DNA from: Nocardia higoensis
GTDB taxonomy: Bacteria > Actinomycetota > Actinomycetes > Mycobacteriales > Mycobacteriaceae
Length of the DNA stretch: 64,000 bases
Reading direction: 5' to 3'
Assembly (NCBI RefSeq): GCF_015477835.1
Contig: NZ_JADLQN010000001.1
Coordinates: 2,480,001 to 2,544,000 of the forward strand
Shown here piece by piece: positions 9,516 to 19,033 of this stretch (its first letter is position 1; each line of letters starts with the position of its first letter). A program made the position numbers and the translations under genes. The notes under the pieces are model-generated. The model saw only the letters and a list, made by a program, of their open reading frames with translations. It was not told where the DNA came from and ran no database searches.

Positions 9516-9630
9516 GACGACCAGGTTCTCACAGTGCGCGATCGGCGACACCGGCCGCGTACCGCACGCGCCGGAAGGCTGCGAGAAATCTCACCGGCGG
9601 GCGATCTCATCGCGCACCCGGGTCGGCTGA

Positions 9631-10389
<759 letters not shown>

Positions 10390-10406
10390 ACCGCGGACTC
10401 CACCGA

Positions 10407-10466
10407 CGAACACACCGCGCCCTCGGCATTCCTTCCGGAAGGAATGCCGAGGGCGCGGTGTGTTCG
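10407..10466. terminator. Perfect 60-bp palindrome, bidirectional terminator
   Basis: Every one of 30 base pairs is complementary around the centre 10436/10437, so the transcript of either strand can fold into a 28-bp stem with a CCGG loop. It lies between the convergent fasR (ends 10389) and DUF3107 (ends 10477) genes, the position expected of a shared terminator. The right arm stops 10 bp before the DUF3107 stop. Confidence 0.85.
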
Positions 10467-10476
10467 GTCCGCCGGA

Positions 10477-10704
10477 TCAGATGGCGGCGAAGCCGACCCG
10501 GCCCACGGTGGAGGTGCCGATCTCGACGTAGGCGACCTTGGCGGCCTGCACCAGGAACGTACGCCCCTTGTCGTCGGTCAGCTTCACGATGCCCTCGGCC
10601 CCGTTCAGCGCCTCGGACACCAGCGCCTCGACCTCATCCGGCGTCTGCGTGCTGGTGATGACCAACTCGCGGGGGCTATCCGAAATACCGATCTTGACCT
10701 CCAC
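10477..10704 (-). CDS. DUF3107 small conserved protein (TB9.4-like)
   Basis: 75 residues starting MEVKIGISDSPREL, which resembles the mycobacterial Rv3208A/TB9.4 start. Function is unknown; the family is small, acidic and confined to Actinobacteria. GTG 10704 is preferred because GGAGG sits 6 nt ahead; the TTG six bases upstream would touch the binding site. It converges on fasR with a shared palindromic terminator, and tandem 18-bp repeats lie upstream, beyond the promoter region. Confidence 0.85.
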   Translation of the reverse strand: MEVKIGISDSPRELVITSTQTPDEVEALVSEALNGAEGIVKLTDDKGRTFLVQAAKVAYVEIGTSTVGRVGFAAI

Positions 10705-10790
10705 GGCCAACCTCCGAACTTAGAGTCCTGTGCTGTCCGAACCAGGCTAGTGCAGTCGCGGCCCCCTGGAGCACACGAGTGCTGTGCTCT

Positions 10791-10878
10791 GAGCGAACCG
10801 AGGCATCCGAGCGAACCGAGGCACCCGAGCGAACCGAGGCACCCGAGCGAACCTGGGCACCCGAGCGAACTCGGCGCC
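10791..10878. repeat. Tandem 18-bp repeat, about five units
   Basis: Unit GAGCGAACCGAGGCACCC: copies start at 10791, 10809, 10827, 10845 and 10863. The first three differ by one base, the fourth by one or two, the fifth is degraded. The array lies between the DUF3107 promoter and the ferritin-like gene and ends exactly at the latter's stop codon (10879). Copy number is probably variable between strains. Confidence 0.9.
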
Positions 10879-11613
10879 TCAGATGCCCAGCACGGCCATC
10901 CGCTCGGCATGGCTGGCCTGCATGCGCTCGAACAGCGCGCCGATGCCGTTGAGATCACCGGTCACGGCGAGTACCAGGTCGGTCAGCTCGTCGCGCTGGG
11001 CCATCACGTACTGCGCCTGGGTGATCGCCTCGCCGAGCAGGCGCCTGCCCCACAGGGTCAGCCGGTCGCGCTCGGAGCGGTTGTCGCGCACCGCGCGACG
11101 CACCTCCTCCACGACGAACTCCGAGTGGCCGGTCTCGGCGAGCACGTCGCGCACGATGGCGGTCACCTCGGGGGTGAGCGCGCCCGCGATCTCGGTGTAG
11201 AAGTCCGCCGCGATGCCGTCGGCGACGTAGAACTTCACCATCGACTCGAGCCAGGTGGAGGGATCGGTGGAGGCGTGATAGGCGCTCAGTGGCCGCACGT
11301 AGGGCGCCATCGCGTCGAACACGTCGACGCCGCGCTCGCTCAGCGCGGTGCGCAGGGTCTGGAAGTGGGCCATCTCCGAGGCCGCCATCTCGGCCACCGC
11401 GACCTTGCCACGCAGCGAGGGAGAGAGTTCGGCTTCCTCGGCGAGACGGTAGAACGCGGAGATCTCGCCGTAGGCCAGCACCGCGAACAGTTCGGTGACA
11501 CCCGGATGGTCGGCGGCGATCGGCGGATTCGCCCGAGTCTGCGCAGACGAAACGGACTGTGCCGACGGGACAGATGACGAAACACCGATCGCTGCGGATG
11601 ACTGTGCTCCCAT
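10879..11613 (-). CDS. Ferritin-like fold protein (Rv3210c-like)
   Basis: A 244-residue, mostly alpha-helical protein of the actinobacterial ferritin-like group. Possible metal ligands lie on successive helices: E in AYGEISAFYRLAEEAE, E and H in ASEMAHFQTL, and E and H in ETGHSEFVVEEV, resembling the E...ExxH di-iron pattern of MiaE/ferritin-like enzymes. A di-iron oxygenase or hydroxylase is therefore possible, but the substrate is unknown. The first ~35 residues are Ser/Ala-rich and probably disordered. Start ATG 11613. It is followed by the alpha/beta hydrolase gene on the same strand, 67 bp upstream. Confidence 0.75.
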   Translation of the reverse strand: MGAQSSAAIGVSSSVPSAQSVSSAQTRANPPIAADHPGVTELFAVLAYGEISAFYRLAEEAELSPSLRGKVAVAEMAASEMAHFQTLRTALSERGVDVFDAMAPYVRPLSAYHASTDPSTWLESMVKFYVADGIAADFYTEIAGALTPEVTAIVRDVLAETGHSEFVVEEVRRAVRDNRSERDRLTLWGRRLLGEAITQAQYVMAQRDELTDLVLAVTGDLNGIGALFERMQASHAERMAVLGI

Positions 11614-11680
11614 GCCGCCCAGCGTAGCCCTCGTGGCAGGAACGGTAGCTCCCGTGTCGCCCGCGGGGATCCGGCGTCGG

Positions 11681-12739
11681 TCAGGACACTTCGGCGAGGA
11701 ACTTTTCCAGATGGGCCCAGGTGGTCTCGCGTGCGGTTTCGCCGGTGAGAATGCCCAGATGGCCGCCGGGCACCGTGTCGTAGCGGACGAACGGCGCACC
11801 GCTCAGCAACCGCGCGCCCGCCGCCACGGCCCTGGCCGGGGTGATCACGTCGGTCGTGCCGCCGATGAGCAGCACCGGTGTGTTCACCTCCGACAGCGCG
11901 ATGCGCCTGCCTCGCAGGTTCAGCCCGCCGCGACCGATGTCGTTGGCCAGCACCAGCCGTTCCCACAGCTGCGCGTAGAAGCGGCCCGGGTAGCCGGGCA
12001 TCGCGGCCATGAACCGGTCGATGGACTCCATCTTGGCCAGTGATTCGGTGCGCGCGATATTGCTGGCGACGAACCAGGGCCTGGTCAGTTCCCGGTTCCA
12101 CGCCGTCGCCCGATAGGCGGCGCGGGTCAGCGGCGCGGGCACGCCCGTGGCGCGCACGGCGGTCGAGACGGTGCGGCCGCCGTCGATCCTGGCGACGGTG
12201 CGCACCGAACTCATCCCCGGCATCTCGTCGTAGTCCAGCGGCGAACCGACCGCGGTGATGGAGCGGATCGGCAGATGCGCGTGCGCGGCGGCGGCGAGCA
12301 ACGACAGCGTGCCGCCGATCGACCAGCCGACCAGGTCGACCGGTGCCCCGGCGGCATCGGCACTGGCCCGCAGGACGGCGTCGGGCAGGATGTCGTCGAT
12401 CCAGTCCTCGAAGCCCATCCGCCGGTCGGCGTAGCCGATCTCGCCGTAGTCGACCAGGTACGGGGTGCGCCCGGTCCCGAGCAGGAAGCGTGCCAGGCTC
12501 TGGTCCGGCCGCAGGTCGAAGCAGCTCGCGGGCGCGGCCAGCGGGGGCACCAGCAACACCGGCGGGTGCGCGCCCCCGGCGCCGTCGCGGAGCTCGTCGC
12601 GCTCGAATCGGCGCAGTTGCCGATGCGGTCGATCCCAGAGCACCGTCGACGCGGTGGGCTCGGGCGCTTCGACGCCGGTACCGAAGGTCAGTGCCCAGGC
12701 ATTGCGGGCGGCGAGGGTGACGGTGTCTGCGATGCTCAC
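11681..12739 (-). CDS. Alpha/beta-fold hydrolase (PhaC/lipase-like)
   Basis: A 352-residue alpha/beta hydrolase. The nucleophile elbow is GWSIGG near residue 165 (G-x-S-x-G); the strand before it reads APVDLVG. A late Asp (GGTTDVITPA) and a His (PGGHLGIL) complete the likely triad. The layout, with a long N-terminal segment and a LVDYGEIGYADR stretch, is similar to polyhydroxyalkanoate synthase-like hydrolases, but the nucleophile is Ser rather than Cys, so polymer synthesis is not supported. GTG 12739 gives a sensible N-terminus; the upstream open frame has no ribosome-binding site. Confidence 0.75.
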   Translation of the reverse strand: MSIADTVTLAARNAWALTFGTGVEAPEPTASTVLWDRPHRQLRRFERDELRDGAGGAHPPVLLVPPLAAPASCFDLRPDQSLARFLLGTGRTPYLVDYGEIGYADRRMGFEDWIDDILPDAVLRASADAAGAPVDLVGWSIGGTLSLLAAAAHAHLPIRSITAVGSPLDYDEMPGMSSVRTVARIDGGRTVSTAVRATGVPAPLTRAAYRATAWNRELTRPWFVASNIARTESLAKMESIDRFMAAMPGYPGRFYAQLWERLVLANDIGRGGLNLRGRRIALSEVNTPVLLIGGTTDVITPARAVAAGARLLSGAPFVRYDTVPGGHLGILTGETARETTWAHLEKFLAEVS

Positions 12740-13279
12740 GCCCAAGAATGTCTCACAGCCTGTCACAGACAGCTGCGGGCCACTGTCGCGGCGGAGGCGG
12801 CCCGCGACGCCGGTCACTCCGGTACCGGGAGGCCGGCCCGGGCGGACCGGGTGCCCGCCGAATTCACCTGTCGCGCACAGTGAATCCCTTGCCCATACCG
12901 CGTCGATGATCATTCGCCGAAAATCCACCGGCCCGAAAATTCGGGGGCTGCACATTATCACGCTACAATCAAGGCGGACTGTGGAGAATTTCGCTCCCGA
13001 GCCCACCACGAAGTCGCGCCGAACAGCGGTCCGTACACCGATGACCGCGGCGGTGACACCAGGTGGACACCGATGCGTTCCGCAGTCCGGAAATGTGCGC
13101 GCACCAGATCCGCATCACCCCGCGCCGCGCCGATTGCTCCGGGCCGAAAGCGCCCACCGCCCGCCGTCGATCACGACGGGCCAGCGACATCCGGCAGCGC
13201 CCACGGTGAACATCACAGGCGGATACGTGGTCGTCGCGGACCGGCCGGTCCGCCCCACGCCTCGTGCGCGCGTGACGCG
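12740..13279. other. 540-bp divergent intergenic region, probable helicase promoter and leader
   Basis: No convincing gene. A TACAAT hexamer at 12964-12969 could be a -10 box for the helicase, which would leave a leader of about 300 nt. CCCGAA-AA-TTCGGG (12932-12945) is a small palindrome just upstream of it. The open frames across this stretch are extensions or shadows of the flanking genes. Confidence 0.3.
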
Positions 13280-16200
13280 ATGACGAGGAAAGGCACGATC
13301 CTGAGCAAGATCACTGTCGAGCAGGAGCCAGGTCTGACGGACACTCTGGTGACGGCCGAACTGGACAACACACATACCGCCCCGACTTTCGCCGAATTGG
13401 GAGTGCGCGAGGAAATCGTCCGCGCGCTCGACGAGCGGGGTATCGAACGTACATTCGCCATTCAGGAACTCACCCTGCCGTTGGCGTTGGCCGGTGAGGA
13501 CCTCATCGGTCAGGCCCGCACCGGTATGGGCAAAACCTTCGGATTCGGCGTCCCGCTGCTGCATCGCGTGGCCACCGCCGATTCCGGCACCACTCCGCTG
13601 GACGGCACCCCGCGCGCACTGGTCATCGTGCCCACCCGCGAGCTGTGCATCCAGGTCACCGAAGATCTCGAGCGCGCGGGCAAGTACCTGCGCAACCACA
13701 AGGGCGCGCTGAAGGTCTCCGCGATCTACGGTGGCCGCCCCTACGACTCCCAGATCGCCGCCCTGCGCGACGGCGTCGACGTGGTCGTCGGCACTCCGGG
13801 TCGCCTGCTGGATCTGGCCAAGCAGAACCATCTGATCCTCGGCAAGATCGGCGTGCTGGTTCTCGACGAGGCGGACGAGATGCTCGACCTGGGCTTCCTG
13901 CCCGATATCGAGCGCATCCTCACCATGGTTCCCGCGCAGCGCCAGACCATGCTGTTCTCGGCCACCATGCCCGGGCCGATCATCACCCTCGCCCGCACTT
14001 TCCTCACCCGCCCCACCCACATCAGGGCCGAGGAACCGCATGATTCCGCGGTGCACGACCGCACGGCGCAGTTCGTCTACCGCGCGCACGCGCTGGACAA
14101 GGCCGAGCTCGTCGCGCGGGTACTGCAGGCCGAGGGTCGCGGCGCCACCATGATCTTCACCCGCACCAAGCGCACGGCTCAGAAGGTGGCCGACGACCTG
14201 GCCGAACGTGGATTCGCGGTCGGCGCGGTGCACGGCGACCTCAATCAGGTGCAGCGCGAGAAAGCGCTGGACAAGTTCCGCAAGGGCGCGATCGACGTGC
14301 TGGTCGCCACCGACGTGGCCGCGCGCGGCATCGACATCGACGATGTCACCCATGTCATCAATTACCAGTGCCCGGAAGACGAGAAGACCTACGTCCACCG
14401 CATCGGCCGGACCGGTCGCGCGGGCCGCACCGGTGTCGCGGTCACGCTGATCGACTGGGACGAACTCAACCGCTGGGCAGGCATCGACACCGCCCTCGGT
14501 CTGGGCATTCCCGAGCCGGTGGAGACGTACTCGCGGTCCCCGCATCTGTTCGCCGAGCTCGGCATCCCGGAGGGTGTCACCGGCACCGTGCGCAAGGCGC
14601 CGCGTGTCCGAGAAGCCGATGCCGTGGTGGAGGAGCGTCCCGCCCGCGCGCCGCGCAAGCGCAACCGCAGGCGGACGTTGCGCGGCAAGCCGCTCGACGA
14701 GTCGCAGACCACCGAGCACAGCGAAACCCCGGCGGGCGACGCCGCCGAACGCGTCTCCGCCGACGCCGCGGTTGCCGATACCTCCGCGGTTGCCGATACC
14801 TCCGCCCCGGAAACGCCGACCGGAAACGATCGGGTGGGCGCCGATGAAGCTCCGGCCCGTCGCAGGCGCAGGCGCCGCCGTGGTGGCTCCTCGGCGAACA
14901 GCGCTGGCGCCCAGGCAGGTTCGGCCGACGCGAACGTTGCGGCGCCGACCGACGCCGCAACGCGCGCCGACGCGGCGCCCCAGCCCGACGCGGTGACGCA
15001 GCGCGGAGCCGCGGAGCCGCGCGACAGCTCGGCTTCCGACGGCGCCGCCACGTGTGCCGATACCTCGGCGAGCGAGGCGGAGACCGCGAATACCGCTGCT
15101 GCACAGGTCGATTCGGCCGGTCAGAGCGTCGATGCGGCCGCTGCTACGGCGGCAGTCCCTGATGCCGGGACGACAGCCACGCAGAACTCGGCCGCGGCGA
15201 CGGATTCGGCTTCCGTACCGGCGACCGACGCGCCCCGTCGCCGGACTCGGCGTCGCACCGGTGCCACCGAGCCTGCCGACACCGCGGCCACCGACACCAC
15301 CGTGACCGCTGCGCCGACTGCCCCCACATCGGCCGAGAGGGAGTCGGCGCAGGACACCGACGTCGCGCAGGTCCCCGCCGAGCCGGTCGAGGGCACCGCC
15401 CCTGCCGCCACCGAGGTGAGCACGGCGGACGGACAGACCGCTCCGCGCCGTCGTACCCGCAAGGCCGCGACCGGCGAAGCCTCGACCTCGGAAAACACCG
15501 GGGCGACGGTGCAGCCGGCCGAGGCAGCGGAAGCCCCGGAGGCAGCGACCGCGGAGGCGGTCGAGGGCGGCAAGCCCGCACCCCGCAAGCGCGCCCCCCG
15601 CAGGACAGCGGAGGCCGCGACCGCGGAGACGACCGACGGCGACACCCCGGCACCCCGCAAACGCGCCACCCGCAAGAAGGCGACCGCCGAGGCCGACGCA
15701 TCGGCCGCACCTACGGCGACCGCAGCGGCGACCGCGTCGGGCCCGGACACCACCCCGGCCGACCCCGTGGCCCAACCCGCCGAGGCGACTCACGCCCCGA
15801 CCGGGATCGACACGGCACAGGCGAACGGCGCGACCGGCGCCGCTCCTCGCCGCCGGGCCCGCAAGGCCGCCGCGACCACCGAAGCCGCGACTACGGCAAG
15901 CATCGGGGCGGCGACAGCAGAGCCGGCCGAGGCAGCGACAGCGGGAGCGGCCGAGGGCGACAAGCCCGCACCCCGCAAACGCGCCCCCCGCAAACCGGCG
16001 GAGGCCGCGACCGCGGAGACGACCGACGGCGACACCCCGGCACCCCGCAAACGCGCCACCCGCAAGAAGGCGACCGCCGAGGCCGACGCATCGGCCGCAC
16101 CTGCGGCGACCGCAGCGGTGGCCACGTCGGCCGGGCCGGACACCACCCCGGCCGACCCCGTGGCCCAACCCGCCGAGGCGACTCACGCCCCGACCGGGAT

Positions 16201-16402
16201 CGACACGGCACAGGCGAACGGCGCGACCGGCGCCGCTCCTCGCCGCCGGGCCCGCAAGGCCGCGACCGCGGAAACCGATGGGGCCACGGGAGAAGCGGCT
16301 GGGGCCGACAAACCCGCGCCCCGCAAACGCGCCCCCCGTAAGAAGGCCGACTCGAGCGCCGATGCGGTGGAAACGACGGCGGGATCAGCGGCTTCGGCGT
16401 AG
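13280..16402 (+). CDS. DEAD-box RNA helicase (RhlE type) with a ~570-residue repetitive basic/Ala-rich tail
   Basis: ATP-dependent RNA helicase, about 1040 residues. The core occupies roughly 1-470: Q-motif region, Walker A ARTGMGKT (79-86), PTRELCIQV, VGTPGRLLD, LDEADEM, SATMPG, TDVAARGID and HRIGRTGRAG. The remainder is a low-complexity tail of Ala, Thr, Asp and Pro with many PRRR/PRKR basic clusters, including a ~100-residue segment present twice (see repeats). Orthologues such as Rv3211 are about half this length. The tail probably binds RNA non-specifically. The start is uncertain: ATG 13280 lacks a binding site, whereas GAGGAAAGG stands 7 nt before an in-frame CTG at 13301. Confidence 0.9.
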   Translation: MTRKGTILSKITVEQEPGLTDTLVTAELDNTHTAPTFAELGVREEIVRALDERGIERTFAIQELTLPLALAGEDLIGQARTGMGKTFGFGVPLLHRVATADSGTTPLDGTPRALVIVPTRELCIQVTEDLERAGKYLRNHKGALKVSAIYGGRPYDSQIAALRDGVDVVVGTPGRLLDLAKQNHLILGKIGVLVLDEADEMLDLGFLPDIERILTMVPAQRQTMLFSATMPGPIITLARTFLTRPTHIRAEEPHDSAVHDRTAQFVYRAHALDKAELVARVLQAEGRGATMIFTRTKRTAQKVADDLAERGFAVGAVHGDLNQVQREKALDKFRKGAIDVLVATDVAARGIDIDDVTHVINYQCPEDEKTYVHRIGRTGRAGRTGVAVTLIDWDELNRWAGIDTALGLGIPEPVETYSRSPHLFAELGIPEGVTGTVRKAPRVREADAVVEERPARAPRKRNRRRTLRGKPLDESQTTEHSETPAGDAAERVSADAAVADTSAVADTSAPETPTGNDRVGADEAPARRRRRRRRGGSSANSAGAQAGSADANVAAPTDAATRADAAPQPDAVTQRGAAEPRDSSASDGAATCADTSASEAETANTAAAQVDSAGQSVDAAAATAAVPDAGTTATQNSAAATDSASVPATDAPRRRTRRRTGATEPADTAATDTTVTAAPTAPTSAERESAQDTDVAQVPAEPVEGTAPAATEVSTADGQTAPRRRTRKAATGEASTSENTGATVQPAEAAEAPEAATAEAVEGGKPAPRKRAPRRTAEAATAETTDGDTPAPRKRATRKKATAEADASAAPTATAAATASGPDTTPADPVAQPAEATHAPTGIDTAQANGATGAAPRRRARKAAATTEAATTASIGAATAEPAEAATAGAAEGDKPAPRKRAPRKPAEAATAETTDGDTPAPRKRATRKKATAEADASAAPAATAAVATSAGPDTTPADPVAQPAEATHAPTGIDTAQANGATGAAPRRRARKAATAETDGATGEAAGADKPAPRKRAPRKKADSSADAVETTAGSAASA
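15571..15870. repeat. Intragenic direct repeat, copy 1
   Basis: About 300 bp in the helicase tail, repeated 390 bp downstream with only scattered substitutions plus one 3-bp insertion. It encodes the PAPRKRA-rich segment with the ADASAAP and PTGIDTAQAN stretches. Near identity at third codon positions points to recent duplication or ongoing homogenisation. Confidence 0.88.
15961..16263. repeat. Intragenic direct repeat, copy 2
   Basis: Second copy of the repeat at 15571-15870, same orientation and frame. It carries an extra codon near 16131 where copy 1 reads TASGP and this copy reads ATSAGP. Recombination between the copies would remove 390 bp (130 codons) without shifting the frame. Confidence 0.88.
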
Positions 16403-16429
16403 AGCGGGCTATCGACTAATCTCGCATTC

Positions 16430-17656
16430 GTGCTCGCACCAGAGCGGCGAACGCGCGCCGACATCATCGCCGCCATCGGTATCGCGGTCGCGGTGCTGCT
16501 CGCCGCGATCGTGGTGTGGGCGCGCGGCGACGCCACCGGTACCGAATCGGTGACGGCGGTCGAGCCGGCGACCACCCCGTCGGCCGCGGTCGAACTTCCC
16601 ACCACTCTGCGGGAGTTGTGGCACGCCCCCGACGACGCGAGCGATCGCGCTCTCGTCGCCGGGGGCGCGGTCGTCACCGCCTCCGACGGCACCGTCACCG
16701 GACGCGATCCGGACAGCGGCGCCGAACTGTGGCACTACCGCAGGGACATGCCGCTGTGCGGGGTGGAAGCGCAGTTCGGCATGGTGGTGGCCGTCTACCG
16801 GGACGAGCGCGGATGCAGCCAGGCCACCATGCTCTCCGGCAACGACGGCGCGCGCCGCACCGCACGCAGCAGTTACATGGACGACGAGGTACGGCTGTCG
16901 GTGGACGGCACCTACCTGCTGGCCTACGGCGACGAGCGACTGGAAGTGTGGCGTTCGGATCTGGTGCGCACCGTCGAATACGGCTATGTCGACGCGCCGG
17001 TGAACGTGAAAACCCAACCCCGCCGGGGTTGCGCGCTGCTCTCGGCGGCCTCCGGCTCGTCGCGGCTGGCGGTGCTGGAATCGTGTCCGGACGACGCGGC
17101 CATCCGCCTGACGGTGATGAACCCGTCGCCCAAGGACAACACCGTCCCCGAGGAATACGGTTCCCGCGTACTGACCGGGCCCGGGGCACAGTCGCGTGAA
17201 GCGAAGGTGCTCGCGGTGTCCGACAGCAAGATCCTGCTCTACCAGCCGGGCGCCGAGTCGGGTTCGGAGTCCGTGCCGCCGCGCCTGTCGGTTTTCGACG
17301 GCAACGGCAATCCGCTTGCCGTGCACGAGCTTCCGGCGCCGATGAAGGATCCGCGGACGACCAGGGTGGGGTCGGTGTCGTTGGTGCACACCGGCTCGGA
17401 CCTGATCGCGCTGAACTCGGCCACCTTCGAGCCGCAGTGGACGGTCCCGGGCGCGATCGGCACACCGGCGGCGATGGCGACCCGGCTGCTGGTGCCGGTG
17501 CCCGATGCCATCGTGGCCGTGGATCTGATCAGCGGGGCCGAGGTGGCACGTATCCCCGTCGACCGCTCCGGCGGGGCGGACGCGGAGATATCCCTCGCCG
17601 TCCTCGGCGAGATCGTGCTCGAGCAGCGCGGCGACACCCTCTTCGGGCTCGGCTGA
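16430..17656 (+). CDS. Membrane-anchored beta-propeller-like protein (Rv3212-like)
   Basis: 408 residues, function unknown. One N-terminal membrane helix (residues ~11-30, IIAAIGIAVAVLLAAIVVWA) anchors an outward-facing domain. Repeated short motifs such as VTGRDPDSGAELWHYRR, LEVWRSDL and IVAVDLISGAEVARIPV resemble PQQ/WD-type beta-propeller blades. Four or more cysteines suggest disulfides. It starts at GTG 16430, 27 bp after the helicase, and may be co-transcribed with it, as in mycobacteria where Rv3212 follows the helicase. Confidence 0.75.
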   Translation: MLAPERRTRADIIAAIGIAVAVLLAAIVVWARGDATGTESVTAVEPATTPSAAVELPTTLRELWHAPDDASDRALVAGGAVVTASDGTVTGRDPDSGAELWHYRRDMPLCGVEAQFGMVVAVYRDERGCSQATMLSGNDGARRTARSSYMDDEVRLSVDGTYLLAYGDERLEVWRSDLVRTVEYGYVDAPVNVKTQPRRGCALLSAASGSSRLAVLESCPDDAAIRLTVMNPSPKDNTVPEEYGSRVLTGPGAQSREAKVLAVSDSKILLYQPGAESGSESVPPRLSVFDGNGNPLAVHELPAPMKDPRTTRVGSVSLVHTGSDLIALNSATFEPQWTVPGAIGTPAAMATRLLVPVPDAIVAVDLISGAEVARIPVDRSGGADAEISLAVLGEIVLEQRGDTLFGLG

Positions 17657-17765
17657 CCGGAGCCGCTCGCCCCGCGCGCGCACCCGACCGTCCCGCCCGG
17701 CCGAGCGCAGATCTATCCGACCGGAGTCCGTGAGCACCGGACTCCCCCGACCGACGGAGCACCCG

Positions 17766-18257
17766 ATGTCCGAATCGCCGATCCGCCGCGCCACCCGCGA
17801 CGATGTTCCCGCCCTGGTGCGTCTGGTCTACGACCTGGCCGAATACGAGCGTGCCCGCGAGGAGTGCACTCTCACCGAGGAGCAGTTGCGCACCGCGTTG
17901 TTCGGCCCCGCGCCCGCCCTGTTCGCGCACGTGGCCGAGGACGAGACCGGCGCGGTCGTCGGCTGCGCGATCTGGTTCCTGAACTACTCCACCTGGGACG
18001 GCGTGCACGGCATCTATCTCGAAGACCTCTTCGTCGACCCGGCGGCCAGGGGCGCCGGTCTGGGCAAGGCGCTGATCGCCGCGCTGGCGAAGGAGGCCGT
18101 CGATCACGGCTACAGCCGGGTGTCGTGGTCGGTGCTGACCTGGAATACACCCTCGATCGAGTTCTACCGGGCGATCGGCGCGGCCGAGCAGGACGAGTGG
18201 GCCGGCTACCGCCTCAGCGGCGCGCACCTGTCGGCGCTGGCCGCGACCGTCTCCTGA
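17766..18257 (+). CDS. GNAT-family N-acetyltransferase
   Basis: 163 residues with a complete GNAT fold: the acceptor region RLVYDLAEYERA, the strand YLEDLFVDPAARGAGLGKALI with the acetyl-CoA pyrophosphate loop (R-G-x-G-L-G), and SWSVLTWNTPSIEFYRAIGA. This arrangement (EDLFV...RGxGxG...NxxAxxFY) is that of the diamine/thialysine acetyltransferase subgroup, so a small polyamine or amino-acid substrate is plausible but unproven. ATG 17766 follows GGAG at 7 nt. Endonuclease V follows 19 bp later, probably co-transcribed. Confidence 0.85.
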   Translation: MSESPIRRATRDDVPALVRLVYDLAEYERAREECTLTEEQLRTALFGPAPALFAHVAEDETGAVVGCAIWFLNYSTWDGVHGIYLEDLFVDPAARGAGLGKALIAALAKEAVDHGYSRVSWSVLTWNTPSIEFYRAIGAAEQDEWAGYRLSGAHLSALAATVS

Positions 18258-18276
18258 GTCCTGCGAAACGACACCC

Positions 18277-18984
18277 GTGCGCATCCCCACGACTTTCACG
18301 CTGCCCGCGAACGCCGAAGAGGCCACGGCGATCCAGAACGAACTCCGACGTGGAGTGATCACCGTGGACCCGCGCCCACCGGCCTTCGCCACCGTCGCCG
18401 GACTCGACTCCGCCTACGACGACGCGACCGGCCTGGCCGCCTCGGCCGCGGTCGTGCTGGACGCCCGGTCCCTCACGCCTATGGAGACCGCCGTCGCGCA
18501 CGGTGAGGTGCGGTTTCCCTATGTGCCCGGCCTGCTCGCCTTCCGCGAACTGCCGACCACCCTGGCCGCGCTGGAACAGCTGACGACGACCCCCGATCTG
18601 CTGGTCTGTGATGCGCAGGGCGTGGCCCACCCGCGCCGCTTCGGGCTGGCCTGTCACGTGGGCGTGCTGTGCGAGCTGCCGACGATCGGTGTGGCCAAGA
18701 ACGCGTGGGGCGTGTGGAGTGAACCGGGCCCGCGCCGCGGCGACGCCACCGACATACTGCTCGACGGCGAGGTGGTCGGGCGCGCGCTGCGCACCCGCGA
18801 CGGCGTGAAACCGGTTTTCGTCTCGGTGGGTCACGCCATCGGCCTGGACACTGCCTGCGCGCAGGTACTGGCTCTCACCCCGCGCTATCGCCAGCCGGAG
18901 ACCACCAGGCAGGCCGACCAGCTCTGTCGCCGCGCACTCGCCGAGGCCGTCGCGGCACGGTCCGAGCCGAACGCTCGTCCCTGA
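18277..18984 (+). CDS. nfi: Endonuclease V (deoxyinosine 3' endonuclease)
   Basis: Cuts DNA (and in some homologues RNA) near deoxyinosine, starting repair of adenine deamination. The 235-residue protein shows the family blocks: GLDSAYD (42-48, catalytic Asp44), YVPGLLAFRE (~82-91, with catalytic Glu), CDAQGVAHPRRFGLACHVG (~110-128), and a C-terminal PVFVSVGHAIGL. Length matches the bacterial family. GTG 18277 is the only reasonable start. Close spacing to the GNAT gene suggests co-transcription without implying a shared function. Confidence 0.92.
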   Translation: MRIPTTFTLPANAEEATAIQNELRRGVITVDPRPPAFATVAGLDSAYDDATGLAASAAVVLDARSLTPMETAVAHGEVRFPYVPGLLAFRELPTTLAALEQLTTTPDLLVCDAQGVAHPRRFGLACHVGVLCELPTIGVAKNAWGVWSEPGPRRGDATDILLDGEVVGRALRTRDGVKPVFVSVGHAIGLDTACAQVLALTPRYRQPETTRQADQLCRRALAEAVAARSEPNARP

Positions 18985-19033
18985 ATCCGTTCGTCCCGAG
19001 CCCGCTCACGCCGGGCCATTCACGCCGGGCCGT

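Noticed and set aside
10791..10878. CRISPR array
   Set aside because: Units of 18 bp are directly joined without spacers and there are no cas genes; it is a simple tandem repeat.
13115..16186. 1023-codon open frame on the minus strand
   Set aside because: Antisense shadow of the DEAD-box helicase; high GC keeps the opposite strand open.
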